Shown here in pieces: positions 1 to 11,425 of a stretch of 64,000 nt of DNA. Numbering within the stretch: the stretch's first letter is position 1; each line of letters starts with the position of its first letter. Below the pieces are notes generated by a model, which saw only the letters and a list, made by a program, of their open reading frames with translations, did no database searches and was not told the origin of the DNA. The translations under genes were made by a program, and so were the position numbers. The stretch comes from Biomphalaria glabrata (taxonomy: Eukaryota > Mollusca > Gastropoda > Planorbidae), in NCBI RefSeq assembly GCF_947242115.1, contig NC_074711.1, positions 6,191,934 to 6,255,933 on the forward strand, in the 5' to 3' direction.

Positions 1-825
1 AAAGTTACAGATGTCAGTGACTGTGTACTTGGTCAAGCAGATTCATTTGGGGATATGAAGGTATTGTCACTCAAATCAAGCACACCTGATGGTAGGTTTC
101 CTCAAATAAAAAAGACTGCCCACACAGCGAACAAGATGGTTGAGGGAGTTATGGAAGCTACTCGGAACTATAATAGAGTTGAGACAATACAATCGAACTG
201 TCAGCAACCTTTAAAGGTGCCAACTGATCAAGGAACTGTTATTCACAGTCAGAAAGTAGTAGCAACGGTTGGCAGTCCAACTAGAATATTATTGAATGGC
301 TTTGATGCAAATGCTGACTCTCAATCATCAGCAGTCACTCATAGCAATGTTTCACATGGTATTCCAATGGCAACTGACTTGATGTTACATCGTTCTGGAG
401 ATAACACCCAGCAAAACCCTTTTGGAAATGTCACCAGCAAAACAAATTCTGACGATGACGTTGCCTTTGTCATTGAAGCCTTTGGTCCAGGGGCTTTTAC
501 AGGTAGTGAAGATGATATTGTTAACAACTGGGTCAAGATGATAGAGCAGGATGAGCAAAGTGACCCTATTGGATATGAATCTGTCATGGATGTCAACTTA
601 AATAGGAGCAGGGGAGAACATGTGAACAGAGAGCTGGAGCTGATGGACACTGACCAAGCTGAAAGTGCTTTGAGCAACCAAACAGTGTCCATGTCTGATG
701 GCATCATCATGAAAGCTGGAAGGAAGAGAATGTCTCACTCAGTAGAAGATGCTGAAATACCAAAGAAATCCATTTGCCCAGACCATGAGAAGAAGTTGCC
801 ACACTTTGACCAAATTTTGTCCTAG
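1..825 (+). CDS. 3'-terminal exon of an unrecognised gene (partial)
   Basis: An open frame runs from the first base of the window to a TAG at 823-825, giving about 274 residues with no start needed inside the window; the first methionine is at base 55. I read it as the last coding exon of a gene that begins to the left. The protein is polar, rich in Ser, Asn, Asp and Gln, with no membrane segment and no catalytic motif that I recognise. Residues near the end (GRKRMSHS and IPKKS) look like a split basic nuclear-localisation signal, and an acidic patch (NSDDDVAF) sits mid-exon. The length and coding-like composition favour a real exon over chance. Its family is unknown to me; a disordered nuclear protein tail is the best guess. 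Confidence 0.6.
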   Translation, partial: KVTDVSDCVLGQADSFGDMKVLSLKSSTPDGRFPQIKKTAHTANKMVEGVMEATRNYNRVETIQSNCQQPLKVPTDQGTVIHSQKVVATVGSPTRILLNGFDANADSQSSAVTHSNVSHGIPMATDLMLHRSGDNTQQNPFGNVTSKTNSDDDVAFVIEAFGPGAFTGSEDDIVNNWVKMIEQDEQSDPIGYESVMDVNLNRSRGEHVNRELELMDTDQAESALSNQTVSMSDGIIMKAGRKRMSHSVEDAEIPKKSICPDHEKKLPHFDQILS

Positions 826-2545
826 AGCTTTCTCTGAGATGCTTGAATCTCCCATTATATTTAGTCATTAGTCATATATCTTCCAAATATTTCTTCTGAA
901 TACGTTTTTTTTTTTACTTACCAGTATATTTCATCAGTTTCATCGAGCAGTTAAAAAAAGTTTACACTTGACTACCAAGTCTTTCCACAATTCAGTTTTA
1001 GAGAATCCTCTTCTAGCCTCAAATTATTTTTTTACAATATATTTTTGTAATTAATTGAATTGCGATAGCTAATCTTTTAAAACAAAGATTTCTTTCTTTC
1101 ATGAAAAGTTCAGTCAACCTCTATGAAGTATGTACGCATTTATTGACAAATATTTGTAATTCAGATTGTGGTGTGGTATTGAAGAAAGTAATTAGAAATA
1201 TATATAAGCAAGTGAAATGTAAGCGTTTAATTATCCATGACTTTTCATTGAATGCATTTGTAGTACATACAAATGCTTGTATAAATGAAACACAAATTTT
1301 TATAATTTTTGCTGGCTGCTCAGTTTTAGATTCATTTTTTTTTTAAAAAGGTAAGTATTAGGTGTTGTATTCCATCGATATAGTTTAGACGATTGTTTTG
1401 GTTAAGGATAACCTGGAGAAGATTTCATGTAATTAGCTTAGTAGGTAGACAAGAAAAACTCCACAAAACTGGGAACCAGTGAGAGTAGAGATGGTTCGGA
1501 CTTAAATGTACATGTGATATGATTCTTTGGAAAAATTATCCTCTAGGTATCATAAAATAGGTTGAAAAATGTCAATGCTAATTAGTTGACTTATAACCAA
1601 ATGGAAGTCTTTGTCCATTGTATTGTCTTAGCACCCTGAAACAGTGATGACTGATAAACTTTTAATGCATATTTTCTCGCATTTTTGTAGGTCTAAGAAG
1701 TTTTTCAAGAAACTTCTGTGATTTACAAGATAGTTTTTAAAGTAATGAAATAAAAATATTTACCTGAGTATAAAATGAATTTTTGTGAGTTAATTATTGT
1801 CACAAATTAGTTGTGCAACCTTAAGTTGCATGCTTTGATGTACATTTTCTTTAGTCAAAAGGTGCAGTGTTTTTTCGGGAGTGTTTTCATGAATTTCATT
1901 TCTGGAATGAGACATTACATTAGAAAGAAAGCAGCCACCATGTATTCTGGTTGTTGTTTAGATCTTTCTTGTATAAAGAACTATCGTGCTAACTGTAAAC
2001 TACATTTGTTGTTTATTTCAGTATTCAAAATACTGTTGTAAATATACATCTAGACCTAGGTTACTTATCACAAGTTCAGTGAAATTAACACACTTGTATT
2101 GCGATAGGTAAATTTATTTGATCTCATAACATACATTTAGCATGTAAAAAAATGTAAAAAAAATGTTCTAGTCCTCTTATTGTACTGTTTTGTTGAATGT
2201 AAATACTTTGTAAATATGTTTCAGTTTTTACAATAACAATGTACTGCTTTTCTTTCATGACATCATTCTGAACATTTGTTTTGACCAGTGCATTTAAAAA
2301 AAAACTGCTCTAAAGTTCATTCTTTCATTTTATATTCTCATTTTACATTCCTTAACAATTTTACACACAAAATTTATGAAAGAGATTACAGTATGTCACA
2401 TTTTCATTACTACATCAAATCTGTTGTTGTAGATCTGACTTAAATGAATCTATTCTACAGTGAGATTTTTGAATAACACTATTATTTTTGAAAAAAGAAA
2501 ATAAAAATTGTGAGGAAAAAAATAAAACTTTTTGTTAAATTTCAT
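826..2545 (+). other. Probable 3'UTR of the leftmost gene
   Basis: This is AT-rich non-coding sequence after the stop at 825. AATAAA hexamers occur at 1749-1754, 2500-2505 and 2521-2526. The last is followed about 40 nt later by a GT-rich stretch (CTTGTTTGGTGTG), the arrangement of a cleavage and polyadenylation site. Small open frames inside have no recognisable content. The UTR end is an inference. Confidence 0.4.
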
Positions 2546-4106
2546 TACATTTGCATTACCTTGTTTGGTGTGAATATTTTATTGAACATCAGTCTGCTGC
2601 AAATGTGTATATGAAGTTGCTTCTTCATTATAAAGATACTGATAAGAGTTATCCACAGTGAGAGTTTAAATGAGGAGCAATAATAAAAAGATGGCATAGT
2701 TAAGTAGTTTCTGGGGTGTCACTCAAATTCTACAAATGTGAGAGAATTCCTTTAATACATAAGTATAAAATCTGAGAGTATTCCTTTAATACATAAATAT
2801 AAAATCTGGGTGAATTCCATAAACACATAAGTAAACAAGGTTACAAAGACAGTGTGTGGAAACACACTCAAAATCGGCCCCCTAATTCTATCAAAGGCAA
2901 ATGACAGAGAAGAATGGAGAAAGAAGGTTGACAGATCTTATGTGGTGCCCCAACGGTCCATCATGCCAAGGAAAGGTGAAGTTAGATGTGAACCTGGCCT
3001 AACTGATTTCATATAATGAATATCTTATTGATCTAATTGTTTTGTAAAGGGTCAATCTCTTATTCAAAACCTCATTAAAAAAAAAAACATTTCGTAAAAA
3101 AAAATAAAAAAACTTTTGCTTTAAGGCTTGTAATCTGATTCTCTGCAGGTCACTCGATAATATGAAAAACTACTTATTGTTTTTTATTATGTTCCACTTA
3201 TATGCATGTTTAAAAGATTTTTTCTATTTGAAAAAAATAGCAACCATTTTTTTTTTTTTGTAAATGTAGTAGTAAGTATGACAGAACTTACTTAACTTAG
3301 CAATAAAATTGTACAAGAAAAATATTTTTTTTGACAAAAAATCTAAAATCGTTTACATAAATATGTTAAAAATATGGCAAAAGTCATCTTCCTTACCAAA
3401 TAAATTCCTGTGTTTGTTAGCCTACAATTAAGGGCAGGTTAAACCCCCAAATTGAAATGCCAACAAATCTGTCACTATTTAATAAGTGTCTTTATGTTTG
3501 GATGGATCATTTAATGATGAAAAAAAATATTTAAAAAAAAAACTTACAAAAGTGACATTTTTCACAAAAATAGGGTAAAATAGTAAAAACAAAAAGGAAA
3601 AAAAATACATGAACACACATGTCAAGATATTTTAGTATCTATTAAATATTTTCAAATGAAATTTGCAGTGTCTGTATTATTTAATTCCAATCACATTGAT
3701 CTACAATTATTATAATCATAGGGAATAGTTGTAGAAAATGGTGTATTTTTATGAAAAAAAAATGCTTGCATATTTGATTTTAAAAAAATACATTTTTTAC
3801 TTTCAGAAAAGAAAATGGTAGCCGTTGCATTAGAGCTTTGAAAGGTCTTAAATATCATGATGTCGGATTTTCAATATCTTTTCTAGTTTACGAGATCTAA
3901 ACGGGACGGACGGACGGACATTCCACACAAAACTAATAGTAATAACGCCTTTTCACCTTTCGGGGACCGCTAAAAATCTGAATTATATTTCTGGATTACA
4001 TATTAATGATATTTGGTTCCAGTGTTGCTTCCGATTATTAGCCTACATTCTAGCCCAAACCTCTCACTGGACGACAGGGGGGGGGCAGAAGGAAGGGTTT
4101 CATTTT
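2546..4106. other. Intergenic AT-rich sequence
   Basis: No gene is seen. It holds a short 34-bp tandem repeat (listed separately), many A and T runs, and near 3896-3975 a GGACGGACGGAC stretch followed by CTTTCGGGGACCGC. That stretch looks like the end of an old interspersed repeat, but I cannot assign a family. Confidence 0.4.
2741..2840. repeat. Short tandem repeat, about 34 bp x 3
   Basis: Three successive units share GAGAATTCCTTTAATACATA and a following TATAAAATCTG. Units 1 and 2 are very close; unit 3 is diverged. Confidence 0.7.
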
Positions 4107-4114
4107 GTCTATGG
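4107..4114. repeat. Left 8-bp target-site duplication of the hAT element
   Basis: GTCTATGG lies directly before the element's CAGGGGTCTCAAAC terminus and is repeated exactly after the other terminus (6966-6973). Confidence 0.9.
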
Positions 4115-4348
4115 CAGGGGTCTCAAACACGTGGCCCTTGGGCCACGCTATTTTGTGTGGCCCGCGGCCACGTCCGCGAATTCAAAAAAAAAAAAAATTA
4201 GATAAAATTTACAATGACCACATATTAGCCGTAAAATGATTTACAACTGCACAAATCAGTAAATGAGGTAGTTTCACTGTCGCCTAATGACCGCTTAGGC
4301 TCTCAGCAGAAGCTGGGTGAATGGTGGCCTGATTCTAACCGCTGGCCG

Positions 4349-4700
4349 CTATACCGCCGCTCCGACCGAACAGGCCACCGTTATACCGCCGCTCCGACCG
4401 AACAGGCCACCGTTATACCGCCGCTCCGACCGAACAGGCCACCGTTATACCGCCGCTCCGACCGAACAGGCCACCGTTATACCGCCGCTCCGACCGAACA
4501 GGCCACCGTTATACCGCCGCTCCGACCGAACAGGCCACCGTTATACCGCCGCTCCGACCGAACAGGCCACCGTTATACCGCCGCTCCGACCGAACAGGCC
4601 ACCGTTATACCGCCGCTCCGACCGAACAGGCCACCGTTATACCGCCGCTCCGACCGAACAGGCCACCGTTATACCGCCGCTCCGACCGATCAGGCCATTG
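4349..4700. repeat. Minisatellite of 11 x 32 bp inside the hAT element
   Basis: The unit contains TTATACCGCCGCTCCGACCG followed by AACAGGCCACCG. Eleven copies stand head to tail, almost identical, with the last one diverging (GATCAGGCCATTG). Since 3 units equal 96 bases, every frame stays open through the array, so the long frame across it is a by-product of the repeat and not a gene. Confidence 0.93.
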
Positions 4701-4885
4701 GAAGATGGGGAGGGATGGGGTACATGTATCAGGCGGGCGGCTAGAACAGTGTATATGTGTGTTGTGCTTGTCGATTAAAGATACATATAACATTCTTGTT
4801 TCTGCTTTGTCATCAGGTTTGTCAGATGAGGAGTAGATGTCATTGTTTACTCAACTTTACTGTAGTAGTGGAGTAGCCCTAAAAA

Positions 4886-6669
4886 ATGTCATCGTCGTCC
4901 AAAAAGCAAAAGATTGCGGATAAAAAAAAAAGGTTGTTCCAGGAGAAGTGGGAAAATTTATATTTTGTCACACAAGTGGGCGAGAAACTCCGCTGTATGA
5001 TTTGCTTGCAGTGCTCAAGGAATACAACGTACATAGACATTATGAAACATTGCATCGAAAACAGTAGGCCTATGTTGGATTGTCCGGCAAACTGCGCGAG
5101 GAAAAAGTCCATCACTTGAAAGCATCTTTCAGCAATAAAGAAACTTGTTTGCACGCATCAACACTGCAAGCGTTTTTGTTAGCGAGATGAAAGCAAAGGC
5201 ATCACGACCATTCACTGAAGGTCAGTTTGTAAAAGAGTGTATGCTACAGGCGTGTGAAATTATCTGCCCCGAGAAAAAGAAGCTCTTCGAAGGCATAGTT
5301 TGTCTCCGAACACAGTTGCAAGCAGGATCACCGAGTCAGCGACAAATGTTCAACAGCAACTGATTGCCGCTGCAAAAGACTTTGTAGCATATTCCATTGC
5401 ACAGGACGAGTCTACTGGTGTAACAGACAGCGCATACTGTGCCGTATTCATTCGTGGGGTCGACGAAAACTTGAACATTGTTGAAGAGTTATTGGACTTA
5501 CTACCCATGAAAGGAACGACGACTGGACGCGACGTGTTTCAAGAACTGGAAGCTTGTATTGACAGGCGTGGGTTACCGTGGGAAAAACTTGTTTCAGTGG
5601 CTACGGACGGTGCACCAGCAATGTGTTCAGAGAAGATTGGTGTTGGATTAATGGTAGAGAAACGGAATCAGCTCAGCTTGGTGGGACCTTTTGCAGCCAT
5701 ACACTGCACCGAGAAGCACTCTGTGGCAAAAGTCTACAAATGAAGAACGTGATGGATGTTGTCGTGAAGACGGTGAACTTCATACGTGCACGGGTCGTCA
5801 ACCACAGACAGTTTGTGTCATTTCTAGCTGATTTAGAAACGGAATACGGAGAGTTGCTTTATCATACGGAAGTCAGATGATTGAGTCGTGGAAAAGTGCT
5901 GCAGAGATTTTTTGAACTGAGACAGGAAATAGCATTGTTCATGACAATGAAAGACAGAGACATACCTCAGCTCAGTGACCTAATGTTCTTGTCGGATCTT
6001 GCTTTTCTTACTGACATCACGCAACATCTCAATGCACTTAATTCACAACTACAGGGCACAAAGCAGATGATTACCGTGATGTTTGACCGCATCAAATCAT
6101 TCAGATGCAAGCTGACTTTGTGGGCCACTCAGCTGGCAGATGGAAACCTGGCTCATTTCTCTTTTCTACAGAGCATTACGGTTGAACCACAGCGCCTGAA
6201 AGACTACGTAGATATCTTCTCCAGACTACTTGAAGATTTTGAACACCGCTTTCAGCAATTTACTGCTCTCGAACCACAGTTTTTCCTTGTTGCCACTCCG
6301 TTCGCAGTTGATGTGAAAAACGTTCCAGAAAAAGTCCAGATGAAACTACTTGACCTGCAGTGTGACACTGTTCTGAAGCAAAAATACGCTGATGTTGGCG
6401 TTCCAGATTTCTACCTGTTTCTTCCCAGAGAGAAGTTTCCAAACTTATTCTGCGCAGCTGCTAGAATTCTAGCGATGTTTTGGAGTACGTACGTTTGTGA
6501 ACAGTTTTTCTCCAGAATGAAGATCAACAAAACAGCATTACGATCAAGACTGACTGATGAGCATCTGAGAGCAACCTTGCGGCTTGCCACTACACGCGAC
6601 TTCAGGCCTAACGTCGATGGTCTGGTCTCTGCCAAACGCTCTCAGTTGAGTGGACAGAAACATGAGTGA
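4886..6669 (+). pseudogene. hAT transposase (GTF2IRD2/Charlie8-like), broken
   Basis: The conceptual protein matches the hAT transposases related to GTF2IRD2 and ZBED-like genes. It has an N-terminal start (MSSSSKKQK) with a Cys-rich segment, then a catalytic-core region with AQDESTGVTD and a [10 protein letters not shown] stretch typical of the family. It ends in a hAT dimerisation domain (ATRILAMF-like segment, then CEQFFSRMKINKTALRSRLT). It is not one frame: the 5' piece (4886-5119), the next (about 5145-5300), 5300-5743 and about 5700-6669 lie in three different frames, so about three frameshifts, plus a TGA at 5878-5880. Transposase would act in the nucleus on the element's ends; this copy should not make it. 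Confidence 0.88.
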
Positions 6670-6973
6670 CGAGCCATCTGCAGTAGGCCTAGTAATTTTT
6701 TTTTTTTTTTGAGAACTACAGTTTCTGCTTTTTATTAATGACAGAGACAACGTCAACTTATTTTAGTAAACTAAACTGCCCGTGAATGTAATAAACTACA
6801 GTAAATGTAATTAATAATTATAAAAATTTTATTTTAGCATTTAACTGCAGTGACAGTAGTGTTTTTAAATTTAATGAAAAAACATTCTCTTTTTGTGGTG
6901 CGGCCCGCTGACTGATTATTACTTTCCACTGTGGCTCACGTGCTGATATGAGTTTGAGACCCCTGGTCTATGG

Positions 6974-8040
6974 TTTCAACATTTGAAGATATCATCATAA
7001 ATAAATGTGAGGAAAAAAAAAAGGGGGGGGGGAGGAGATTGAGTATAAAAAAAAAATTCGTCATATTTTTTTTTAATGTTACTAAATTTGTATTATAAAC
7101 ATTTTTCTCTGTTAATTAAACAGTAGATATCTAGATCTTTATAGATTTATTGATTTTTTTTTATAGATCTAGATCTAAATAAATTAATAGAGTCGAGTTT
7201 TCTTTCGTTGTAAAACGTAATTTGATTCAGTGATTCAGATTTTTTTAACATTAAACAAAATGATATTTGTTTTTAGAGTTACCAATATGGCGCGCATTGT
7301 ATCTATGAATTCTATGTCTACAGAAGTTCATGCACTCAAATTTTAGATAAGATCTCGTATGGCCTTTCATTCACCTTAATATTCTTAAAATTAAATTGAT
7401 ATAGATAGATCTATTAAGCCCTACAACATAAAATACATGGTTGATCTTCATCAAGAAACTCTGAAATGGACAGAAAGGTAAACTAAAATTAAACTGAAAC
7501 TGCAAACACTTACAAACTTTAACTTACACTTACTCACTTACACTACAGTTACAGTCTTACACTTACACTGTTTACTGTTACACTTACAGACAGGTCACAG
7601 TGAGTTACAGTCACTTACAGTTTACAAACTTTACAGTGCCTTACTCAAGTTACTGTGGCTTTCACTTACTGACTTACACTGTGACTGATCATAAATCATA
7701 CACTGACTACTGACTCATACTACTCATAGTAATCATACTTAACTGTAATTAACTGTATAAAATTTACAAGTGACTGAATAACTGATGACAGAGTCAGATT
7801 AGTCGACTGAGACTTGGTTGAGACAAGTCACAATCACAATGAGAGTGAATTAGATCTAATTAGCTAGCTAATTTAGGTACTTCGATAAACTGACCTAGAT
7901 CCATTTTTTTTTTCTCCCAAAAAATGGCTGAAAAGTGTGTCAGCACATTTTACCCTTTTTTTAGGGGTGGTCATTTCCATCAAAGTTTTAGCATATTGTA
8001 TTTGATTTGAGGACTAATTATGATTACTTTTTGTAAACAT
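6974..8040. other. Non-coding stretch with low-complexity ACTTACA tract
   Basis: No gene is seen. The first half is AT-rich with TAGATCTAGATCT words (about 7125-7200). Positions 7490-7800 are dominated by variations of ACTTACA, CTTACAC and TGACTGA, a cryptic simple repeat. The LINE tail begins at about 8043. Confidence 0.5.
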
Positions 8041-8042
8041 AA

Positions 8043-10117
8043 TTCTTCTTCTTCATCGTTCTCATTGTTATGTTGGAGTGTTCATATGACTAAACCAATA
8101 CATGAGATGAACTGCGCAGTGGTTTCCAAATCAGGGAGCTCTCCATATAGTTTTCTTTCTATTGGGGTGATTTGGGGCCAATGTCTTATACAGGCCTCTT
8201 GGTAGAGAGAGCAGTTTTGGAGGACGTGGTCGGCATTTTCTGGTGATACTCCACATGGGCAGATTTCACTGGTTCCAATTTTGAGCTTCCGGAACATGTG
8301 TTGTCGCATTCTGTTGTGTCCGGTCCTGAGTCGAAAGATTAGACGTTGGTCTTGTCGGGATAGCTTATAGTAAGCATCATCTTTCTTGTGATTTGGATGG
8401 GAGCTCGTCCATTTCTCATTTATTTTATCTACAATTAATTTCTTCATTTCTTCTGGATAGAGTGCAGAGTTTACTTGTGAGTTTGTTCTCCCACTCTTGG
8501 CGAGTGTGTCAGCCTTCTCATTTCCTGCTAGTTGTATGTGAGCTGGTATCCATTGAATAACAGTTTTTTTGCTGTTGTGGTTGAGCTTTGTGAGTGCTGT
8601 TCTGAGGTTTTTAATATAAGGGGAATCAGAGTTTTGCAGGCTTTGGAGGGTTGTTTTTGCGTCTGTTAGAAAGACAATCTGACTGTGAGGGGAACTTGGA
8701 TGATTTGCTAGCATGGTAGCAGCTAGTGCTAGTGCTTCCCTTTCTGCTCTGTGACTGTCAGAGAGCTCTCCAGTTGCAAAGGATTTTTCTAGTTTTCCTC
8801 CATCTGGCCATTCGATAAGTATTCCAGCTCCTCCATTTGTGGTGGCTTTATGGGATGAGCCATCCGTGTAAACTCTGATCCACTGATTGCTAGGGTAATT
8901 GGTATGTAGAAAACAGTTCACTATTTCCTTGAGCTCTGTTGGTCTGTAATCAGATTTTCTTTTTATGTTTTCAATATGGTCCCTTATAGTAGGAAGAGGG
9001 CTTTCGTCCCAGGGTGGAGATTCATTATAGTGTATCGAGGATTCCAGAGTAATTTTTTCAAGTTGGTGTTTCTTTTTTAGGTTTAGAGATTCCTGTATGA
9101 AATTGGTCCTTTTGAGACGGTTTTTTGTGCCAGTTTTGTGGATTTTTGTTCTGAGTGGGTGCCTCTCCAAGGTTTCCAATTTAGTGAATTGGGAAAGGAT
9201 TTTTATTTCTCTTCTTTCATCCAGAGAGATCAGGGCAGCGGTTTCCTCCATAGCTCTTATGGGTGTTGTTTTGATTGCTCCTGTCATTATCCTTAGACCA
9301 ATATTTTGAACCTTGTCTATTTTTCTTAGGTTGGTTTGGGCTGCTGAGCCCCATGCTGTGGCACCATATTCTAGTACAGGTCTTACATAACTGGTATAGG
9401 TCTTTTTCAGGATGTTGTGATTAGCTCCCCAATCTGTGCCAGCTAATTTTTTCAAGAGGGATAGTCTCTGGATGCCTTTACTCTGTGTTTTATCTATTTG
9501 GTTTTTCCAGGTTGGTCTCGGGTCATAGGTGACTCCAAGATAAGTAGGGCTGTCATTTTTTTCTAAAGCTTCCTTATCTAATGTTAATTTTATTGTTTGT
9601 TGTTTTGTTGACAGTGAGAATATGGTATATGTTGTCTTTTTTTGTGTTAATGTACATGCCCCAGTCTTTGGACCAATTATTGAGTTTATCAAGAGCATCT
9701 TGTAATCGAAATTTCGATGTTCCTACATATTCTTCTGTGCTAATTAAGGCAAGGTCATCTGCATACATGCTGCTCTTAACTTTTTTGGGTAGGTTTTGAT
9801 TTAGATCGTTTATGAATATTAGGAAAAGTGTTGGGGATAGGACTCCTCCTTGGGGGACACCATTTTTTATACCCACTGTGTGGCTTCTTTGTCCTTAAAT
9901 GCAAACTAAGGCTTTTCTATTATTTAGGTATTCCTTTATCCAGTTGTACATTCTGTGGGATATGTGATGCTGGATTAGCTTGAGCAAGAGACCTTGTTCC
10001 CAGACTTTGTCAAATGCTTTTTCTAAGTCAACCCACACAATTGTTGTTGGTTTCTTTTCTTGAAAGGCGTCTTCTATTTCTTGTGTGATGAAGGCAATTT
10101 GATCTTCTGTTGATCTG
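8043..10117 (-). mobile_element. RNase H-bearing LINE, 3' part (split by an LTR element)
   Basis: This is the 3' two-thirds of a non-LTR retrotransposon read right to left. Near 10112-9574 is reverse transcriptase, with VDLEKAFDKVW, the GVPQGGVLSP box and the YADDLALI catalytic box. From 9698 to 8082 follow the rest of the RT, then an RNase H domain (YTDGSS, HRAEREALA, LTDAKTTL and a final PAHIQLAGNEKAD), then a Cys/His motif (CPCGVSPENADH). It ends in a (GAA)n-like tail (plus-strand TTCTTCTTC near 8044). An RT plus RNase H architecture fits the I/Jockey group; a nimbus-like snail element is possible. Defects visible: an in-frame TAA near 9896 and a frameshift near 9640. A nearly identical 3' end lies at 56365. 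Confidence 0.9.
8082..9698 (-). pseudogene. LINE ORF2 C-terminal part: RT thumb, RNase H, Cys/His tail
   Basis: A 538-residue open frame. Residues about 1-190 are the RT palm/thumb end (TYLGVTYD, then YVRPVLEYGATAWGSA). Residues about 275-400 are RNase H type I, with the acidic residues of YTDGSS, the E of HRAERE and the D of LTDAKT in order. The final 60 residues hold a CPCG...H...C zinc-type motif. Such proteins reverse-transcribe their own mRNA at a nicked genomic target. The upstream RT half lies in another frame (9876-9574), so the protein is not continuous in this copy. Confidence 0.85.
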
Positions 10118-10608
10118 TGTCACAACAACAGATGGTATGATGTGTGTTGTGGTGCCGGGGATTTTACTTGAATTCAATAGTTAACAAAAATGACGATCTA
10201 GAATCACAATTGACGATTCTTTGATAAAACAAAACTCTGGAACTTTATTAAATACAACGTAAGTACAGTTTATGTACAAATTACAAATCAATGAGCATGG
10301 AACATATTACAAAGGCTTTTCAAACAGAGCTCTTAGAAACGTGACTGACTACAAGGACATTATTTATTCGACTGACTTTACTTTCTTACTACCGCCAATT
10401 CTCTGGCGCTAACCCTTTTCAAAAATGTCTTTGTTTAAATTCAAATCAACCAATAGATTTTAAACATACTAATTACGTCCCTTGGGTAAATCCTGACTTG
10501 AATGTCAAGTGTCTAAATTTGAGGATTAAATCCCGAGACTCATGTCGAGGGCTTATATTTCTTTCAAAAGTGAAATGTACAAACAATTCCATAATGTAAT
10601 CTGTGACA
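10118..10608 (-). repeat. LTR (left copy) of the Ty3/Gypsy-like element
   Basis: A 491-bp repeat beginning TGTCACAACAACAG and ending ATCTGTGACA (TG...CA). By eye it matches 15244-15734 throughout. As the element reads right to left, this is its 3' LTR. A C-run just inside it reads as a polypurine tract on the - strand. The base block ATCTG stands just outside at 10113-10117 and again at 15735-15739. Confidence 0.93.
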
Positions 10609-11425
10609 TATTACCCCCCCCCCCTCCATTTAGCATTTGTATGGTAATAGAAATGCTCATATGTATTAAAATTATTTAAATATACACAAAATACCATACA
10701 TGAAATTATAGAAAAATGGTTGAGGTAACATATGACAAAATAAAGTCAACTTGGAGATAAAAAAAATGTAAATGCAGTGAATAAAATTATTGATGACTTT
10801 GAACACCTGTTTCACTATTCAAGTGGTTATGAAAATGAGACAATGCTTGTCATGAACAATATCAAAAGTTGTACAAAGCATAATACTTGGATAAATTAAA
10901 AATCTTGAATTGAATAGGTTATGAAGCTTCATGATGATATTAAAATATGACATAACTCATTTGGTTAGTGCTAATGTGAAAATGTGTACATGGAAAAAAT
11001 AATTGTGATAGTACATGACAATCTTCTGAGAAAATAATACTCAATGTGATCAATCTTCTGAATAATAATACTCAATGTGATATAAATCTCAACATGTGTG
11101 AAGCAATGAAAAATTCCAATTGTCTGTCATGTATCTGTACTATTATAATAGGATATATGCAATAATATTCGACCTGAAATAAAATACCTGAAATAAAATG
11201 CTCATGATTTAAAAAATTAAAATGTCTGATGCATGTCATATGCAAAGATGCTGAAACATAATAAACGAAGTATCTTGAATGAATGACCTTCCTCAGTGGG
11301 TTGCTTGGTGCTGAAATAAATACAACATCTGATATAGAACTCCTGTGGAAAAAATGAGTAGACAAATTAATTGATTAAGTACAACTGAATACTGTTCTTC
11401 CTTGACGAGTATGAATGATAATGGA

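Larger units (their letters stand above)
4115..6965 (+). mobile_element. hAT DNA transposon with intact ends and decayed transposase
   Basis: The element starts CAGGGGTCTCAAAC and ends GTTTGAGACCCCTG, a 14-bp perfect terminal inverted repeat, and is flanked by exact 8-bp duplications of GTCTATGG, the hAT hallmark. It is 2851 bp. Inside lie a minisatellite (4349-4700) and a transposase frame on the + strand (4886-6669). The segments next to the ends (TGTGGCCCGCGGCC, and GTGCGGCCCGC near the right) are also nearly inverted. It is GC-rich against its surroundings. Because the ends and duplications are still exact while the coding part is damaged, I infer a moderately young insertion of a copy that was already, or soon became, defective. 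Confidence 0.93.

Noticed and set aside
339-710. A - strand gene opposite the first exon
   Set aside because: It is a shadow of the + strand exon with no recognisable domain.
1101-2041. Two short open frames after the first gene
   Set aside because: AT-rich, no family resemblance, inside the probable 3'UTR.
4349-4700. CRISPR-like direct repeats
   Set aside because: Units are contiguous without spacers and the sequence is eukaryotic. It is a minisatellite.
4317-4778. A 153-residue open frame with 32-residue protein repeats
   Set aside because: It is read from the 32-bp minisatellite, where three units make a whole number of codons, so all frames stay open. There is no family resemblance and it lies inside a transposon.
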